Positions 19,494 to 28,064 of a stretch of 64,000 nt of DNA are shown piece after piece. The notes beneath the pieces were generated by a model. It did no database searches. It saw nothing but the letters and a program-made list of their open reading frames with translations, and was not told the DNA's origin. This DNA is from Candidatus Obscuribacter sp. (GTDB taxonomy: Bacteria; Cyanobacteriota; Vampirovibrionia; Obscuribacterales; Obscuribacteraceae). Location: contig JADKDV010000001.1 in assembly GCA_016718315.1 (NCBI GenBank), positions 124,001 to 188,000 of the forward strand, given 5' to 3'. Within the stretch, counting starts at the first letter, position 1. Each line of letters starts with the position of its first letter. The position numbers were made by a program, and so were the translations under genes.

Positions 19494-19808
19494 TTAACTG
19501 CTAGACTTTTTATGCAGTGATTCTAAAAGTTGGTCTTTGAGCATTTCGCGCTCCTCAATTAGAGCCTTTTTTACTCGCACCTGACCCTTGATACGGGCAA
19601 AGCCATAACTACTCAAAAACGAAACCTGCATGGCAAGGCCAACATTGCCAGCGACATAAGGTGCATTTTTTAGCACCTCTCCTTGCACAGTTTGTATATA
19701 GTCCGCGCGGTCCCAGGCTTTTTTGGCGAGGCGCTTTACAGACTTTTTAAGTTGTTTTTTACGGGCTTCTCTTTCTGACATTGGTTTGCCCCGGGCAAGT
19801 TGTGCCAT
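19494..19808 (-). CDS. Small basic hypothetical protein at head of efflux operon
   Basis: About 104 residues. The ATG is at 19808, with a TTG codon just before it as an alternative. The first half is very lysine/arginine-rich (REARKKQLKKSVKRLAKKAW), and the second half has a modest hydrophobic stretch (YVAGNVGLAMQVSFLSSYGF) followed by a charged helix (VRVKKALIEEREMLKDQLLE). I recognise no family. It precedes the RND genes on the same strand and shares the short divergent promoter region with the tolC-like gene. It may be an accessory or regulatory peptide of the pump, but nothing in the sequence proves it. Confidence 0.6.
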   Translation of the reverse strand: MAQLARGKPMSEREARKKQLKKSVKRLAKKAWDRADYIQTVQGEVLKNAPYVAGNVGLAMQVSFLSSYGFARIKGQVRVKKALIEEREMLKDQLLESLHKKSSS

Positions 19809-19906
19809 CAATAATTACTAGATATGTTCCCCTTGATTAGCCCTTTTTACCCAGCAAATTAACTTCTATAAGCTCTTGGCAAAGAGGAGAGACAGAGAGC
19901 TTATTG

Positions 19907-21784
19907 ATGCGCTATTGTTTAAGCCTGGAAGTTATTTTTTTGATTAACCGGGTCAACGAGCTTAAGAGCAAATTATTAGCGGTGCCTCTTTTAAAAAGTG
20001 CCGCGCGCAATTGTGCATTGTCTGCTTTGTTGACTTTAGCTCTTTGTCAAATGACACCAGCGGCAAACGCCCAGGTGTCGCCAAATCCAGCTGGAGCCAC
20101 AGACCCGCTCAATTTAAGACCAAAGATGTCGCCTGTGCCCCCTGGCAAAGCGCCCAGCATAAACTCTGTAGTTGATGAGGAAATGCCCAAGCTGCGCGGA
20201 TTGAGCAAAGACAATGACGCCAGTATGGCGACACTGGACCAGCTCGCTAACGAAGTCAGCAAGTCTCAAGGCAGTATCTTTGTCGATGCCGAAAATGTCC
20301 TGGTCAAGCCGCCTTTGCTCAAGTCATTGATATCAATAAACGAGCAAGCTAACCCCTATCAGCTCGATGCCACCAGCTCAAGACAAATTACTTTGCGCAG
20401 CGTCTTGCAGCAGGCCCTTTTGCAAAACCTGCCAATTAAAATCTCGCAAAGCCAGGCGATGAAAGAAAAGTGGGTCTATTACGGCGCGCTGAGCGGCTTT
20501 TTGCCCAGTCTTACTAATTCAATAAACTTCCAGGGTATCAAAGGCAACTATGTCTCGCCAGCTGGTCTGTCTATTCCCATATCTAATCCTTACTTTAATA
20601 GCACTGCTGGTTTTAATCAGTATCTTTTTAAAGGTGGTGGCATCCTGTTTACCGCCATGCAGGACAAGCATATCTATAAAGCGGCATCGGCTCAGCTCAA
20701 AGGCACCGTCAATGAGACTTTGCTTGACACTGCCTCGGACTATTATGATCTGGTCCGGGCTGATGTGCTTTTGCAAATCAGGATAAAAGCAGTAGAAGTC
20801 TCTCGCGCACTTTTGTTAGTCAATCAAGATCTTTTTGATAATGGCGTCAATACTCAGCTTGATGTTTTGCAAGCTAAGTATCAGCTCTCAGCCGATAGAC
20901 AGCATTTGATCAAACAACAGGTCAAACGCCGTGAGCATGCCATCAAGCTCTCCACCATTTTAAACGCTGACAATGGTGTTGACCTCTCTGTGGGCAGTCG
21001 CATGGTCAGCAAGCAGCGGCTTGTAGATAAGAGTCTGAGACCAGCCGATTTATTGCAAATCGCTATCGACAAAAGACCCGAGCTAAAAAAATATGACGAG
21101 CTGAGATTGGCTGCTAAAGACGCTGTCAAAGTAGCACGGGCTGCACTGTTACCCTCAATTGCTGTAGCCGGTAATGTCATTGGTACAGGCTCTCATGCCA
21201 CCAGCACTAGTGCCATAAGCTCCAATCAGCAAACACCAATGAGTAGCAGTGGATTGGGCGTAGGCTCCGTGGCATCGGCTGGCTCACTACCTCTAGCTGC
21301 CCCGCCATCTGGCAGCACAGCTGAGTCGCACTGGACAACGCGATCACTATTTGTTATCGGCGTTGGTGTCAACTATAACCTGGGCGGACTTGGTGTCGAG
21401 CAGGTAGCCGCTATCAAAGCCTCTAAGTATCAAGCCAGACAGGCTCAATTAGAGTTTCAACGAGAGCTTGAAAAAATCACCAAGCAAGTGCGCGACTCTT
21501 ACCTGTCTAGCATGGCTGCCGAACAGTTGATAATCGAGACTACGGATGCTGTTAAGTACGCCGAAGAAGGTCTCAGGCTGGCTGAGGTGCGCTTCCAGGA
21601 GGGAGTAGGCACTTATCTTGATGTGATCAATGCCCAGCATGACTATACTAATTCGCTTATCGATAAAGCCAATGCCCTGATTGACTTTAATGTCTCACAA
21701 GTCAAACTAGTGCACGCCATAGGACTGCCCACAGTGGATACACTGACAGCGTCTGTGCCTCTAAAAAACGCACCGCTTAAATAA
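19907..21784 (+). CDS. TolC-family outer-membrane efflux protein
   Basis: About 625 residues. The ATG at 19907 follows purine-rich GAGGAGAGACAGAGAG; a TTG at 19904 is possible. After a basic N-terminus, a hydrophobic segment ends TPAANAQ, a typical signal peptidase site. The mature protein has a proline-rich lead, then two OEP repeats of long amphipathic helices (first TLRSVLQQALLQNLPIKISQSQA and RADVLLQIRIKAVEVSRALL; second LQIAIDKRPELKKYDELRLAAKDAVKVARAALLP and LRLAEVRFQEGVGTYLDVINAQ). The last motif is typical of TolC proteins. An S/G/A/T-rich insertion interrupts the second strand region (about 21190-21330). Divergent from the RND operon, it most likely supplies the outer-membrane exit duct for that pump. 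Confidence 0.93.
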   Translation: MRYCLSLEVIFLINRVNELKSKLLAVPLLKSAARNCALSALLTLALCQMTPAANAQVSPNPAGATDPLNLRPKMSPVPPGKAPSINSVVDEEMPKLRGLSKDNDASMATLDQLANEVSKSQGSIFVDAENVLVKPPLLKSLISINEQANPYQLDATSSRQITLRSVLQQALLQNLPIKISQSQAMKEKWVYYGALSGFLPSLTNSINFQGIKGNYVSPAGLSIPISNPYFNSTAGFNQYLFKGGGILFTAMQDKHIYKAASAQLKGTVNETLLDTASDYYDLVRADVLLQIRIKAVEVSRALLLVNQDLFDNGVNTQLDVLQAKYQLSADRQHLIKQQVKRREHAIKLSTILNADNGVDLSVGSRMVSKQRLVDKSLRPADLLQIAIDKRPELKKYDELRLAAKDAVKVARAALLPSIAVAGNVIGTGSHATSTSAISSNQQTPMSSSGLGVGSVASAGSLPLAAPPSGSTAESHWTTRSLFVIGVGVNYNLGGLGVEQVAAIKASKYQARQAQLEFQRELEKITKQVRDSYLSSMAAEQLIIETTDAVKYAEEGLRLAEVRFQEGVGTYLDVINAQHDYTNSLIDKANALIDFNVSQVKLVHAIGLPTVDTLTASVPLKNAPLK

Positions 21785-22219
21785 TTAGCGGATAGTGTTT
21801 AAAATCTCAAGGAAGACAAAAGCAAAGGTAATGCCCATCAAAAATGTGGCCGAGAGTATGTGCCAAATAAGCACCGCTTGACGCTCATTTAGTGTGCGCA
21901 TGATACCAACGCGCGATAGTACATAAAACATCACCGAGCAAAGAGCAATCAGTGCCACCACGAGCCTGGCCCAGCTCATGCAGATGCTGGCTGCCATAAG
22001 AGCCATACAGGTAACTGGCATTAGCAGACTGGAGAGTATGTCCGACTGTCTGGTTTTGCTGCCCTGGTTTTTGACTGATTTGCCTACGTGCAGGGCTGCT
22101 TCTTTGACGTTGTCGACCAGACCTAGCCTGGGCAAGGGCGCCTGCACACCGCTGGGTATTTCAGTAGGTATGCCAGCAGACTTGGCCAATTCGTCATTGG
22201 ATTTGGGTTGCTCGCTCAT
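21785..22219 (-). CDS. Small four-helix membrane protein, unknown function
   Basis: A 144-residue protein. The first 65 residues are polar and disordered-looking (PTEIPSGVQAPLPRLG). They are followed by about three to four hydrophobic helices (ILSSLLMPVTCMALMAASIC, LVVALIALCSVMFYVLS, HILSATFLMGITFAFVFLEI). I do not recognise the family. Its stop codon directly abuts the stop of the convergent tolC-like gene, so the two share a zero-length 3' junction. Upstream, about 108 bases separate it from nth, with a hairpin in between. Confidence 0.65.
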   Translation of the reverse strand: MSEQPKSNDELAKSAGIPTEIPSGVQAPLPRLGLVDNVKEAALHVGKSVKNQGSKTRQSDILSSLLMPVTCMALMAASICMSWARLVVALIALCSVMFYVLSRVGIMRTLNERQAVLIWHILSATFLMGITFAFVFLEILNTIR

Positions 22220-22290
22220 TTGCTCTCCAGAATTACCGATGACTTAATCTTACCCGTAGATTTTGACGGATAAACTCAAAGGTAAGCCGC

Positions 22291-22317
22291 CACCCGCGGG
22301 CTTAAGCTTGGCGGGTG
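22291..22317 (-). terminator. Possible hairpin terminator downstream of nth
   Basis: A perfect 7-bp stem, CACCCGC and GCGGGTG around a 13-base loop, lies about 10 bases past the nth stop. There is no clean U-run after it on the - strand, so termination is uncertain; it could also be an mRNA 3' stabilising element. Confidence 0.35.
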
Positions 22318-22327
22318 TCCGATAAAA

Positions 22328-22990
22328 TCATGCCATAGCCGATGGGCAGAGCTCTTTGACTGGGCAATTGGGACAGTCGGGTTTACGGGCAAAGCAAATA
22401 CGCCTGCCGTGCCAGATGATAGTGATTGAGTATTTAGTCCAGTCTTGTTTGGGAAAGAGTTTTTCTAAATCTTGTTCGATTTTGACTGGGTCTTCTTGTA
22501 GGCTAAAACCCAGACGTTTGGACAGTCTTTGTACATGGGTATCAACAGTCCAACCCGGTATGTTGTGGATTACACCCAATACCACATTGGCTGTTTTGCG
22601 CCCGACACCGGCTAAAGTCGTAAGCTCATCTCTGGTCTGAGGCGGTATGCCGTTAAAGCGCACCACTAGCTCCTGGGCGCAAGCCTGGATGTTTTTTGCC
22701 TTAGCGTTAAAAAAGCCGCTTGGCTTAATAAGCTCTTTGACATGCTCGATATCTGCCTCAGCTAGCGAGCGGGCATCTGGATAGTGTTTAAAGAGTGCCT
22801 TAGTCACTTTGTTGATAGTGACGTCAGTGCACTGCGCTGAGAGTATCACCGCTATAAGTAGCTGAAATGGACTGTCGTAAGTAAGCTCACAGTCAGCATC
22901 GGGATAGGTGGCACAAAGTGCGTCCAAGACTTTTTTTGCTACAGCTGGCTTGACCAGCACACCAACACCGTGGGCTGCCTTTTTAGCCAT
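22328..22990 (-). CDS. nth: Endonuclease III (DNA glycosylase/AP lyase)
   Basis: A 220-residue base-excision repair enzyme that removes oxidised pyrimidines and cuts the abasic site. The helix-hairpin-helix LAGVGRKTANVVL carries the catalytic lysine, VDTHVQRLSKRLG carries the catalytic aspartate, and the C-terminal cysteines (C-x6-C-x2-C-x5-C in CFARKPDCPNCPVKELC) form the 4Fe-4S site. Length is as expected. Its ATG lies inside the last codons of ispE (8-base overlap), so it is translated as part of the rsmA-ispE-nth unit. Confidence 0.97.
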   Translation of the reverse strand: MAKKAAHGVGVLVKPAVAKKVLDALCATYPDADCELTYDSPFQLLIAVILSAQCTDVTINKVTKALFKHYPDARSLAEADIEHVKELIKPSGFFNAKAKNIQACAQELVVRFNGIPPQTRDELTTLAGVGRKTANVVLGVIHNIPGWTVDTHVQRLSKRLGFSLQEDPVKIEQDLEKLFPKQDWTKYSITIIWHGRRICFARKPDCPNCPVKELCPSAMA

Positions 22991-24002
22991 CGATTACTTT
23001 AGCTCCGTGGGTAATTGAGTGGACAACAAACAAATCGACAGGATCAAATTTTGTAGCGCAGACCATATCGCGCTCTTTTAAGACCAGCTCTTTATAGTTA
23101 TGTTTGAGCGTCTCCGCACTCTCTGCAGAGTCGCACACAGCGTAGATAGTTGGTCCGCTGCCAGTCATATGGCAGGCAAGAGCGCCAAGCTCCATAAACT
23201 TAGTTTTTAGTTCTTTTAGCTCTTTATAGTGGGGAAAGAGCGCTTGTTCAAAGTCATTGCCAAAGGCTTTATAAGCTTCAGGATAGCTAGATGAGTCTTT
23301 GAGATTGTCTGCCACATGTTTTGTAGCATCATCGGCAATACCACGGTCATGTAATCTCTCGGAGAGACCAAACTTATAGCCCAGCTCGTCGTAAGTCTTA
23401 TAGGCCCAGGGGGTAGAGACATGTAGATGTCTTGGCTTGGCGAGCAAAAAATGTAGTGGAGCTGCTGCTAGTGCAGTCTCTACGGCTGTTAGCTCGTCAC
23501 CACGACCGGTGCCTACGGCTGTACCGCCTGTGAGGCTAAAAGGCACATCGGCACCGAGCTTTTTGCCTATATCTATTAACTCATCTTGTGACAATACACC
23601 GCGGTTGGCCACATCTAAAAAGTAATTATTCATCGCCAGCAGTGCTGCTGCGCCGTTGCCAGAGCCGCCTGCCATGCCAGCGCCAATTGGTATTTGCTTT
23701 TTGGTATGCACTGAGATTTTGAGAGGACTGCGCACATACTCCGATGCCGCCGATAGATATAGTCTGATTGCTTTAGCAATAAGATTATCGGCTCCCAGGG
23801 GGAAGTCCTCAGTACCACCGAGATTGTCGCTCTCTGCCGTTATTGTGATAGACGGCTCGCGCGCTGGCTGGATATCAAAACTGAGTGTATCGGCCAGACT
23901 AATAGTCTGCATCAGAGTTTTGACCTGATGATAGCCATCAGGCATGAGACCGGTCATCTCAAAAGTGAGATTGATTTTGGCTGGTGCTAAGACCTGGATC
24001 AC
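22983..24002 (-). CDS. ispE: 4-diphosphocytidyl-2-C-methyl-D-erythritol kinase
   Basis: A 339-residue GHMP-family kinase of the MEP isoprenoid pathway, phosphorylating the 2-hydroxyl of CDP-methylerythritol. The N-terminal APAKINLTFEMTGLMPDGYH motif is characteristic of IspE, and the glycine-rich ATP loop reads PIGAGMAGGSGNGAAAL. The C-terminal MTGSGPTIYAV is the third GHMP motif. It starts with GTG three bases after the rsmA stop and overlaps nth by 8 bases. It is slightly longer than the common size of about 290 because of an insertion around residues 215-250 (DRGIADDATKHVADNLKD). The rsmA-ispE pairing is common in bacteria. Confidence 0.96.
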   Translation of the reverse strand: MIQVLAPAKINLTFEMTGLMPDGYHQVKTLMQTISLADTLSFDIQPAREPSITITAESDNLGGTEDFPLGADNLIAKAIRLYLSAASEYVRSPLKISVHTKKQIPIGAGMAGGSGNGAAALLAMNNYFLDVANRGVLSQDELIDIGKKLGADVPFSLTGGTAVGTGRGDELTAVETALAAAPLHFLLAKPRHLHVSTPWAYKTYDELGYKFGLSERLHDRGIADDATKHVADNLKDSSSYPEAYKAFGNDFEQALFPHYKELKELKTKFMELGALACHMTGSGPTIYAVCDSAESAETLKHNYKELVLKERDMVCATKFDPVDLFVVHSITHGAKVIDG

Positions 24003-24005
24003 GAT

Positions 24006-24878
24006 TTATCTGTTTGCGGTGTGGGGCAAGATATCATAAAGTCTATCAGCCAATGCGGCAAATTTTTCCAGGGATAGAGACTCGGCTCTGGCTGCTGGAG
24101 ATATATGCAGCTCTAGCAAAAGTGCATGCAACTCATCTTGAGTAAGATGAGTAAAAGCCAGATTGTTTTTAAGCATTTTGCGACGCTCTTTAAAGCCGCT
24201 GGCCACTACCTTGCGCAAAAGACTGAGATCTTTTACTGATACTTTTGGCTTTGCTCTGGTCTTAAGCTCGATTACAGCAGACTCTACATTTGGCTTGGGG
24301 ATAAAGTGCTCGGCGCCTACTTTGGCAAGCATCTTGCACTCAGCATAATAATCAGCCAATGCTGTGATTTGACCGTAAGCCTTGGAGCCTGGTGGTGCAG
24401 ATATACGCTGTGCTAGTTCTAGTTGTACAGTCATGGTAAGGCGCTCGATAAGAGCTGTCCACGGTGCTGGTTGATCGATTTCGCCCAGTACTCTGGCAAT
24501 AATTGGCGTGGTGATTTGATAGGGCACATTGCCTACTACTTTGAGCTGTTTGGCGCCTATCTCAGCTAGATCAAAATGGAGGAAGTCCTTATTAATAACA
24601 GTCAAATTAGGATACTGTTCTTTCATGCCCTCCAGGCGCGCTGCCAAAAATGTATCTAGCTCAACTGCATGGACATGGGCTCCGCTCATGAGCAAAAATT
24701 CGGTCAAAAAGCCCAGACCTGGACCAATCTCCACCACTGTATCGCTGGGTTTGAGATTGAGGCTATCGACAATCATGCGCAGGATGGCCGGTTCAACCAA
24801 AAAATTTTGACCAAAGCGTTTTTTTGCTCTAACAACTTGTGCTCGCTGATAGAGAGTTTCTCTTGTGATTTCAGCCAT
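24006..24878 (-). CDS. rsmA: 16S rRNA dimethyladenosine transferase
   Basis: A 290-residue S-adenosylmethionine-dependent enzyme (KsgA) that dimethylates two adjacent adenines near the 3' end of 16S rRNA during small-subunit maturation. The signature KKRFGQNFL is present near the N-terminus, motif I reads VVEIGPGLGFLTE, and motif IV is NVPYQIT. The C-terminal helical domain carries SGFKERRKMLKNNL. Its ATG is two bases after the stop of the CBS-domain gene and it is followed three bases later by ispE, so all are probably one transcript. Confidence 0.97.
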   Translation of the reverse strand: MAEITRETLYQRAQVVRAKKRFGQNFLVEPAILRMIVDSLNLKPSDTVVEIGPGLGFLTEFLLMSGAHVHAVELDTFLAARLEGMKEQYPNLTVINKDFLHFDLAEIGAKQLKVVGNVPYQITTPIIARVLGEIDQPAPWTALIERLTMTVQLELAQRISAPPGSKAYGQITALADYYAECKMLAKVGAEHFIPKPNVESAVIELKTRAKPKVSVKDLSLLRKVVASGFKERRKMLKNNLAFTHLTQDELHALLLELHISPAARAESLSLEKFAALADRLYDILPHTANR

Positions 24879-24880
24879 TA

Positions 24881-26270
24881 TTAGTGGCTTGCCTCCACTG
24901 ATTTTTCGCCGTTTTTGATGGCGCCATTGACCTGAGTGAGCATCTGAGTCGCTTCACTATCACTTTCTACGACCTTTTTGACCAGTCTTAGCTTGATAAT
25001 TTTGTGTCGGTCAGACTCCACTACAGTGAGGATATACAGGTCTGATTCGATTTCATCGCCAGGTTTGGGCTCGCGACCGAGTTTGCCAAAGACGTGTCCA
25101 CCGATGGTGTTAAATTCATCGTCTTCGATATCGAGACCGAGCTTGTCGTTAGCATCGTCAAGCGGCAGTTTGGCATCTACGAGATAGCTGCCATCGGCTT
25201 CTTCGACGATAAATTCTTCGACAATCTCGTGCTCGTCAGCGATGTCGCCGACTAGCTCTTCGAGCAAGTCTTCGAGAGTGACTATACCTTGAGTGCCACC
25301 GTACTCATCCATGACAATAGCCATGTGGGTTTTGGTGCGCTTAAACTCAGTAAGCAAGTCTTTGAGGTTTTTGTTTTGCGGCACAATCAATACTGTGCGA
25401 GCAAATTCTCTTACATGGGTCTGTTCTTTATGATCCATGAGAGCGCGCAAACCGTCTCTGATGTGTACCACACCAAAGATATGGTCTTCGTCTTCGTCAT
25501 AGACTGGCAGACGCGAATGTCCGTGTTTGAGAGCTTCGTACAAAGGCTTTCATTGTGGTATCAGCTGAGACACATACAAGATCTATACGCGGTGTCATGA
25601 CCTCGGAAGCGGTAGTGTCCGAAAAGTCAAAAACACTGTGCAGCATTTCTTCTTCGCCAGATTCCAGTAAGCCTTCTTCGTGGGAGGCGGATACCAGCAT
25701 TTTCAGCTCTTCTTCGGAGTGCACCATGTGCACCGATGGTGGTTCTTTGATTTTGAGCACCTTAACAACAATAGCTGTGGTGCCATTGAGTATCCTGAGA
25801 AAGGGCGAAGTGATAAAGCACCAGAATTGCATCGGTATTACAGTCCACAAAAGCACTTGCTCTGCTCTTGTGTAGGTGAGCATCTTAGGCAGTAGTTCAC
25901 CACCAACAGTCTGTATATAGGCCGTAAATGTAAATGCCAGGGCATAACTGCACCATCTCAGGCTCTCAATTGTTTTGTGACCCCAGGCTGCACTTACTCC
26001 AATTCTCTCGGCGTGCATAGCAACGTTTTCGGCCAGGGCGCTCTCACCGGCCGCACCCAATAGGAGTGTGGCAATAGTGATACCGAGCTGACAGGCAGAG
26101 ATAAAGCGTTCCGGGTCGTCGACAAAGACCTGGGCTTTTTTAGCCAGTACATTGCCGTTTTCGGCTAGATGTTCGATACGGGTGCGACGGACGCGGGCAA
26201 GCGCCATTTCGGCCGCCACAAAAAATGCGTTTAGCGCAATTAAAATTGGAATCCAGGCTATTTGATACAA
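24881..26270 (-). pseudogene. CNNM/CorC-type membrane protein with CBS pair, frameshifted as read
   Basis: The gene reads as two overlapping frames. The upstream part (26270 to 25497) has the CNNM membrane domain (LIALNAFFVAAEMALARVRR, then ETVGGELLPK-like and GEEEMLHSVFDFSDTTASEVMTPR) and runs off at SADTTMKAF. The downstream part (from about 25540 to 24881) continues with YEALKHGHSRLPVYDEDED and the rest of the CBS pair, then the CorC/HlyC transporter-associated domain (GDEIESDLYILTVVE). Removing one base from the T-triplet at 25542-25544 restores TMKALYEALKHGHS without other change. Intact, it would be a putative divalent-cation transporter (about 462 residues). The start may be TTG at 26270, but no clear ribosome site is seen. 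The frameshift may be a real lesion or an assembly/sequencing error. Confidence 0.85.
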
Positions 26271-26289
26271 AGCAAAAACCAGGCTCAGC

Positions 26290-26490
26290 CTAAGCTAACC
26301 CTGTCTCCTTCTTTTTGACGATTCTCAAATGCCCGTGCTCGACGCAGGACCCGGGAGGGTCATCGGAGCTAGTACTACTAGTAGAGGTGCTACTTTCGGA
26401 TTCGTCCATCAAAGTGCTGTTTAAGTACCTTATATGCTGCGTCAATTGGTCAGAGCCGTACCGGCTTAAATTGGCAAAAGCGGCAGTCAC
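26290..26490 (-). CDS. Weak small ORF upstream of the CNNM/CBS gene
   Basis: A 66-codon frame with a GTG start, or 39 residues from an internal ATG at 26409. It holds a Ser/Thr-rich run followed by DDPPGSCVEHGHLRIVKKK. No convincing ribosome site is visible for either start. It ends 20 bases before the CBS gene on the same strand, so it could be a leader peptide. I see nothing else in 26271-26736, about 460 bases. Confidence 0.25.
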   Translation of the reverse strand: MTAAFANLSRYGSDQLTQHIRYLNSTLMDESESSTSTSSTSSDDPPGSCVEHGHLRIVKKKETGLA

Positions 26491-26736
26491 GCTTCAAACT
26501 CAGGCGTTTCTTACTCAAAGGTAAGAGCCTGAGTGCCAGATTTAGATCAATCCTACCATACGCCAGCTTAGGGCAAACCCCGGTTTTTACGCTTTTGACA
26601 CGGGTAAATCCAGAATATTTGGGCTTTTGAGTAGGTTATCAAGAAATTATTGAAGCATCGCCACTCTAACTCAGTGGTTGTGACATAATCATCCATATTT
26701 TGTGTATTGCCCGAGAACGCCACCTGGACCAGGTTT

Positions 26737-27306
26737 ATGAGATTTAATAAAGCTAGCTTCGCAACCATAAGCGGCACCACAATTGCTCTCATCGCGGCTG
26801 TTTCTATTACTGCGCCTGCAAATGCAGATTCGGTGAGCAAAGTAGACTTTAAAAGTGCTAAATCTAGCAGTCAGGTTGAAGGTAAGCAAATCGCTGTATC
26901 GATACCAGGGCTTGGCGAAGCAAAAATAATCGTGACCCCTAAAAACGAAGTTAAGAGCAAATCAAACGGCAAGCCAAAAAATGGTCGCCAGGCTATTGCT
27001 GAGCCCTTAATTAACGCCGGGCTCAGTCCCGGGCAAAATATTTCAGTAAAAGTGCCCCGTACGGTCGATGAATTTGTTGACGATATGGACGGTGTCAGGC
27101 GTCAGGTGACCAAGTCCGCTGCATCGGTCTGGACCGAGGTTTCAAGGCTTTTGCAATGGATTGGCCGGTCGCTCAAACAATATTTTACGCACCCTACCAT
27201 CACTCCTGGTGGCTATCCTTATATCGAACAACCCGGGCAAGTAGCAGCCGGCGCCAGATTGCACTTTACTCGCGAAGGCAGACTCAAGACAGTCGTCAGT
27301 CGTTAG
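26737..27306 (+). CDS. Exported hypothetical protein
   Basis: About 189 residues from the ATG at 26737, preceded by CCAGG. An in-frame upstream ATG at 26707 would put ten extra residues in front of the signal peptide. The signal peptide runs TISGTTIALIAAVSITAPANA. The mature part is lysine-rich, then has an amphipathic region (RTVDEFVDDMDGVRRQVTK), a tryptophan-containing helix (SVWTEVSRLLQWIGRSLKQYF) and a C-terminal TREGRLKTVVSR. I do not recognise the family. It is alone on its strand; a weak inverted repeat (ATCTTC...GAAGAT) follows the stop at about 27308-27327. Confidence 0.65.
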   Translation: MRFNKASFATISGTTIALIAAVSITAPANADSVSKVDFKSAKSSSQVEGKQIAVSIPGLGEAKIIVTPKNEVKSKSNGKPKNGRQAIAEPLINAGLSPGQNISVKVPRTVDEFVDDMDGVRRQVTKSAASVWTEVSRLLQWIGRSLKQYFTHPTITPGGYPYIEQPGQVAAGARLHFTREGRLKTVVSR

Positions 27307-27341
27307 CATCTTCGCCCAAATATTTGAAGATATTGGTTCGC

Positions 27342-27539
27342 CTACGCACTAGCACTCCAGGCTCTGGCCATCAGGCGAGCCCCAATTATTTGAGCAAAGA
27401 AAATTGCAAACGGTGTCATCACCGCAAAAATCATAGATGCAATTGGCAATAGTGTTGCCAGTATGCTTAAGGCAAAGGCACAGAGCCAGGTAGACAAAAA
27501 TAGCAATGGTTTTTTTGCGATGCGTTTAAGCACTTTGAG
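27342..27539 (-). pseudogene. C-terminal part of the DUF4013 gene beyond an in-frame TGA
   Basis: Directly after the TGA at 27540-27542 the same reading frame continues open for 65 codons (LKVLKRIAKKPLLFLSTW, then two hydrophobic stretches ending ARLMARAWSASA). This looks like the membrane C-terminus a DUF4013 protein should have. The upstream protein would therefore be complete only if the TGA were read through or were an error. Confidence 0.6.
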
Positions 27540-28064
27540 TCAGGCAAAACCAGCTGCCATACTTTCTTCTTCGGCAAAGTTTGCCATCAAAACTGCACCA
27601 AAAAAGTGTCCGCAATTAAACAGGGCAAACAGACTGATAAAGCTTGCTAACGCCCACTGGTTAAAGCGTGGGTCAGAAATATTGCAGGAGCCGGTCTCAG
27701 CGCCAATTATCAAGACCGAAGCAATCATGCCGAGACCGACAAAAGTAAAGCCCATGCCGATAGCTGCCCAGCTTATGCCAGATATGAGCAGGTCTATCCA
27801 ATTGTTCCATTCGGGCAGTTTGGCAGATGGGTCGACAATGCACTGCCGCATAACCCTTAAAAGGTAGCCATAGCTCAAACCAAGCAGGGCTACACAAAGC
27901 GGTAAAAAGAGTTGGTTGACGACAAATGTAGTGGCAGCTAAGTAGCTTATCAAGCTGCCAATCATGACTTTGACCATCCAGCCTGGCTCACTGGTGATGC
28001 TTTTAAATGACAGTGACAGGACATCACTGGCGGTTACTACTTGTGCGCTCTCTGCTTCGCTCAT
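27540..28064 (-). CDS. DUF4013-like membrane protein, apparently truncated by TGA
   Basis: As read, 174 residues with hydrophobic segments (MIGSLISYLAATTFVVNQLFLP, LLISGISWAAIGMGFTFVGLGM, LASFISLFALFNCGHFFGAVLMA). It resembles the DUF4013 family of small membrane proteins, function unknown. Its ATG shares one base with the surE stop (TAATG), so it is translationally coupled to surE. The frame stops at TGA after MAAGFA but continues open beyond it in the same frame. That points to a nonsense mutation, readthrough, or a base error. Family assignment is by overall pattern and is moderate. Confidence 0.65.
   Translation of the reverse strand: MSEAESAQVVTASDVLSLSFKSITSEPGWMVKVMIGSLISYLAATTFVVNQLFLPLCVALLGLSYGYLLRVMRQCIVDPSAKLPEWNNWIDLLISGISWAAIGMGFTFVGLGMIASVLIIGAETGSCNISDPRFNQWALASFISLFALFNCGHFFGAVLMANFAEEESMAAGFA

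Noticed and set aside
26568..26840. 90-codon - strand ORF opposite the exported protein start
   Set aside because: It is antisense to the signal-peptide region of the 26737-27306 gene and has no ribosome site.
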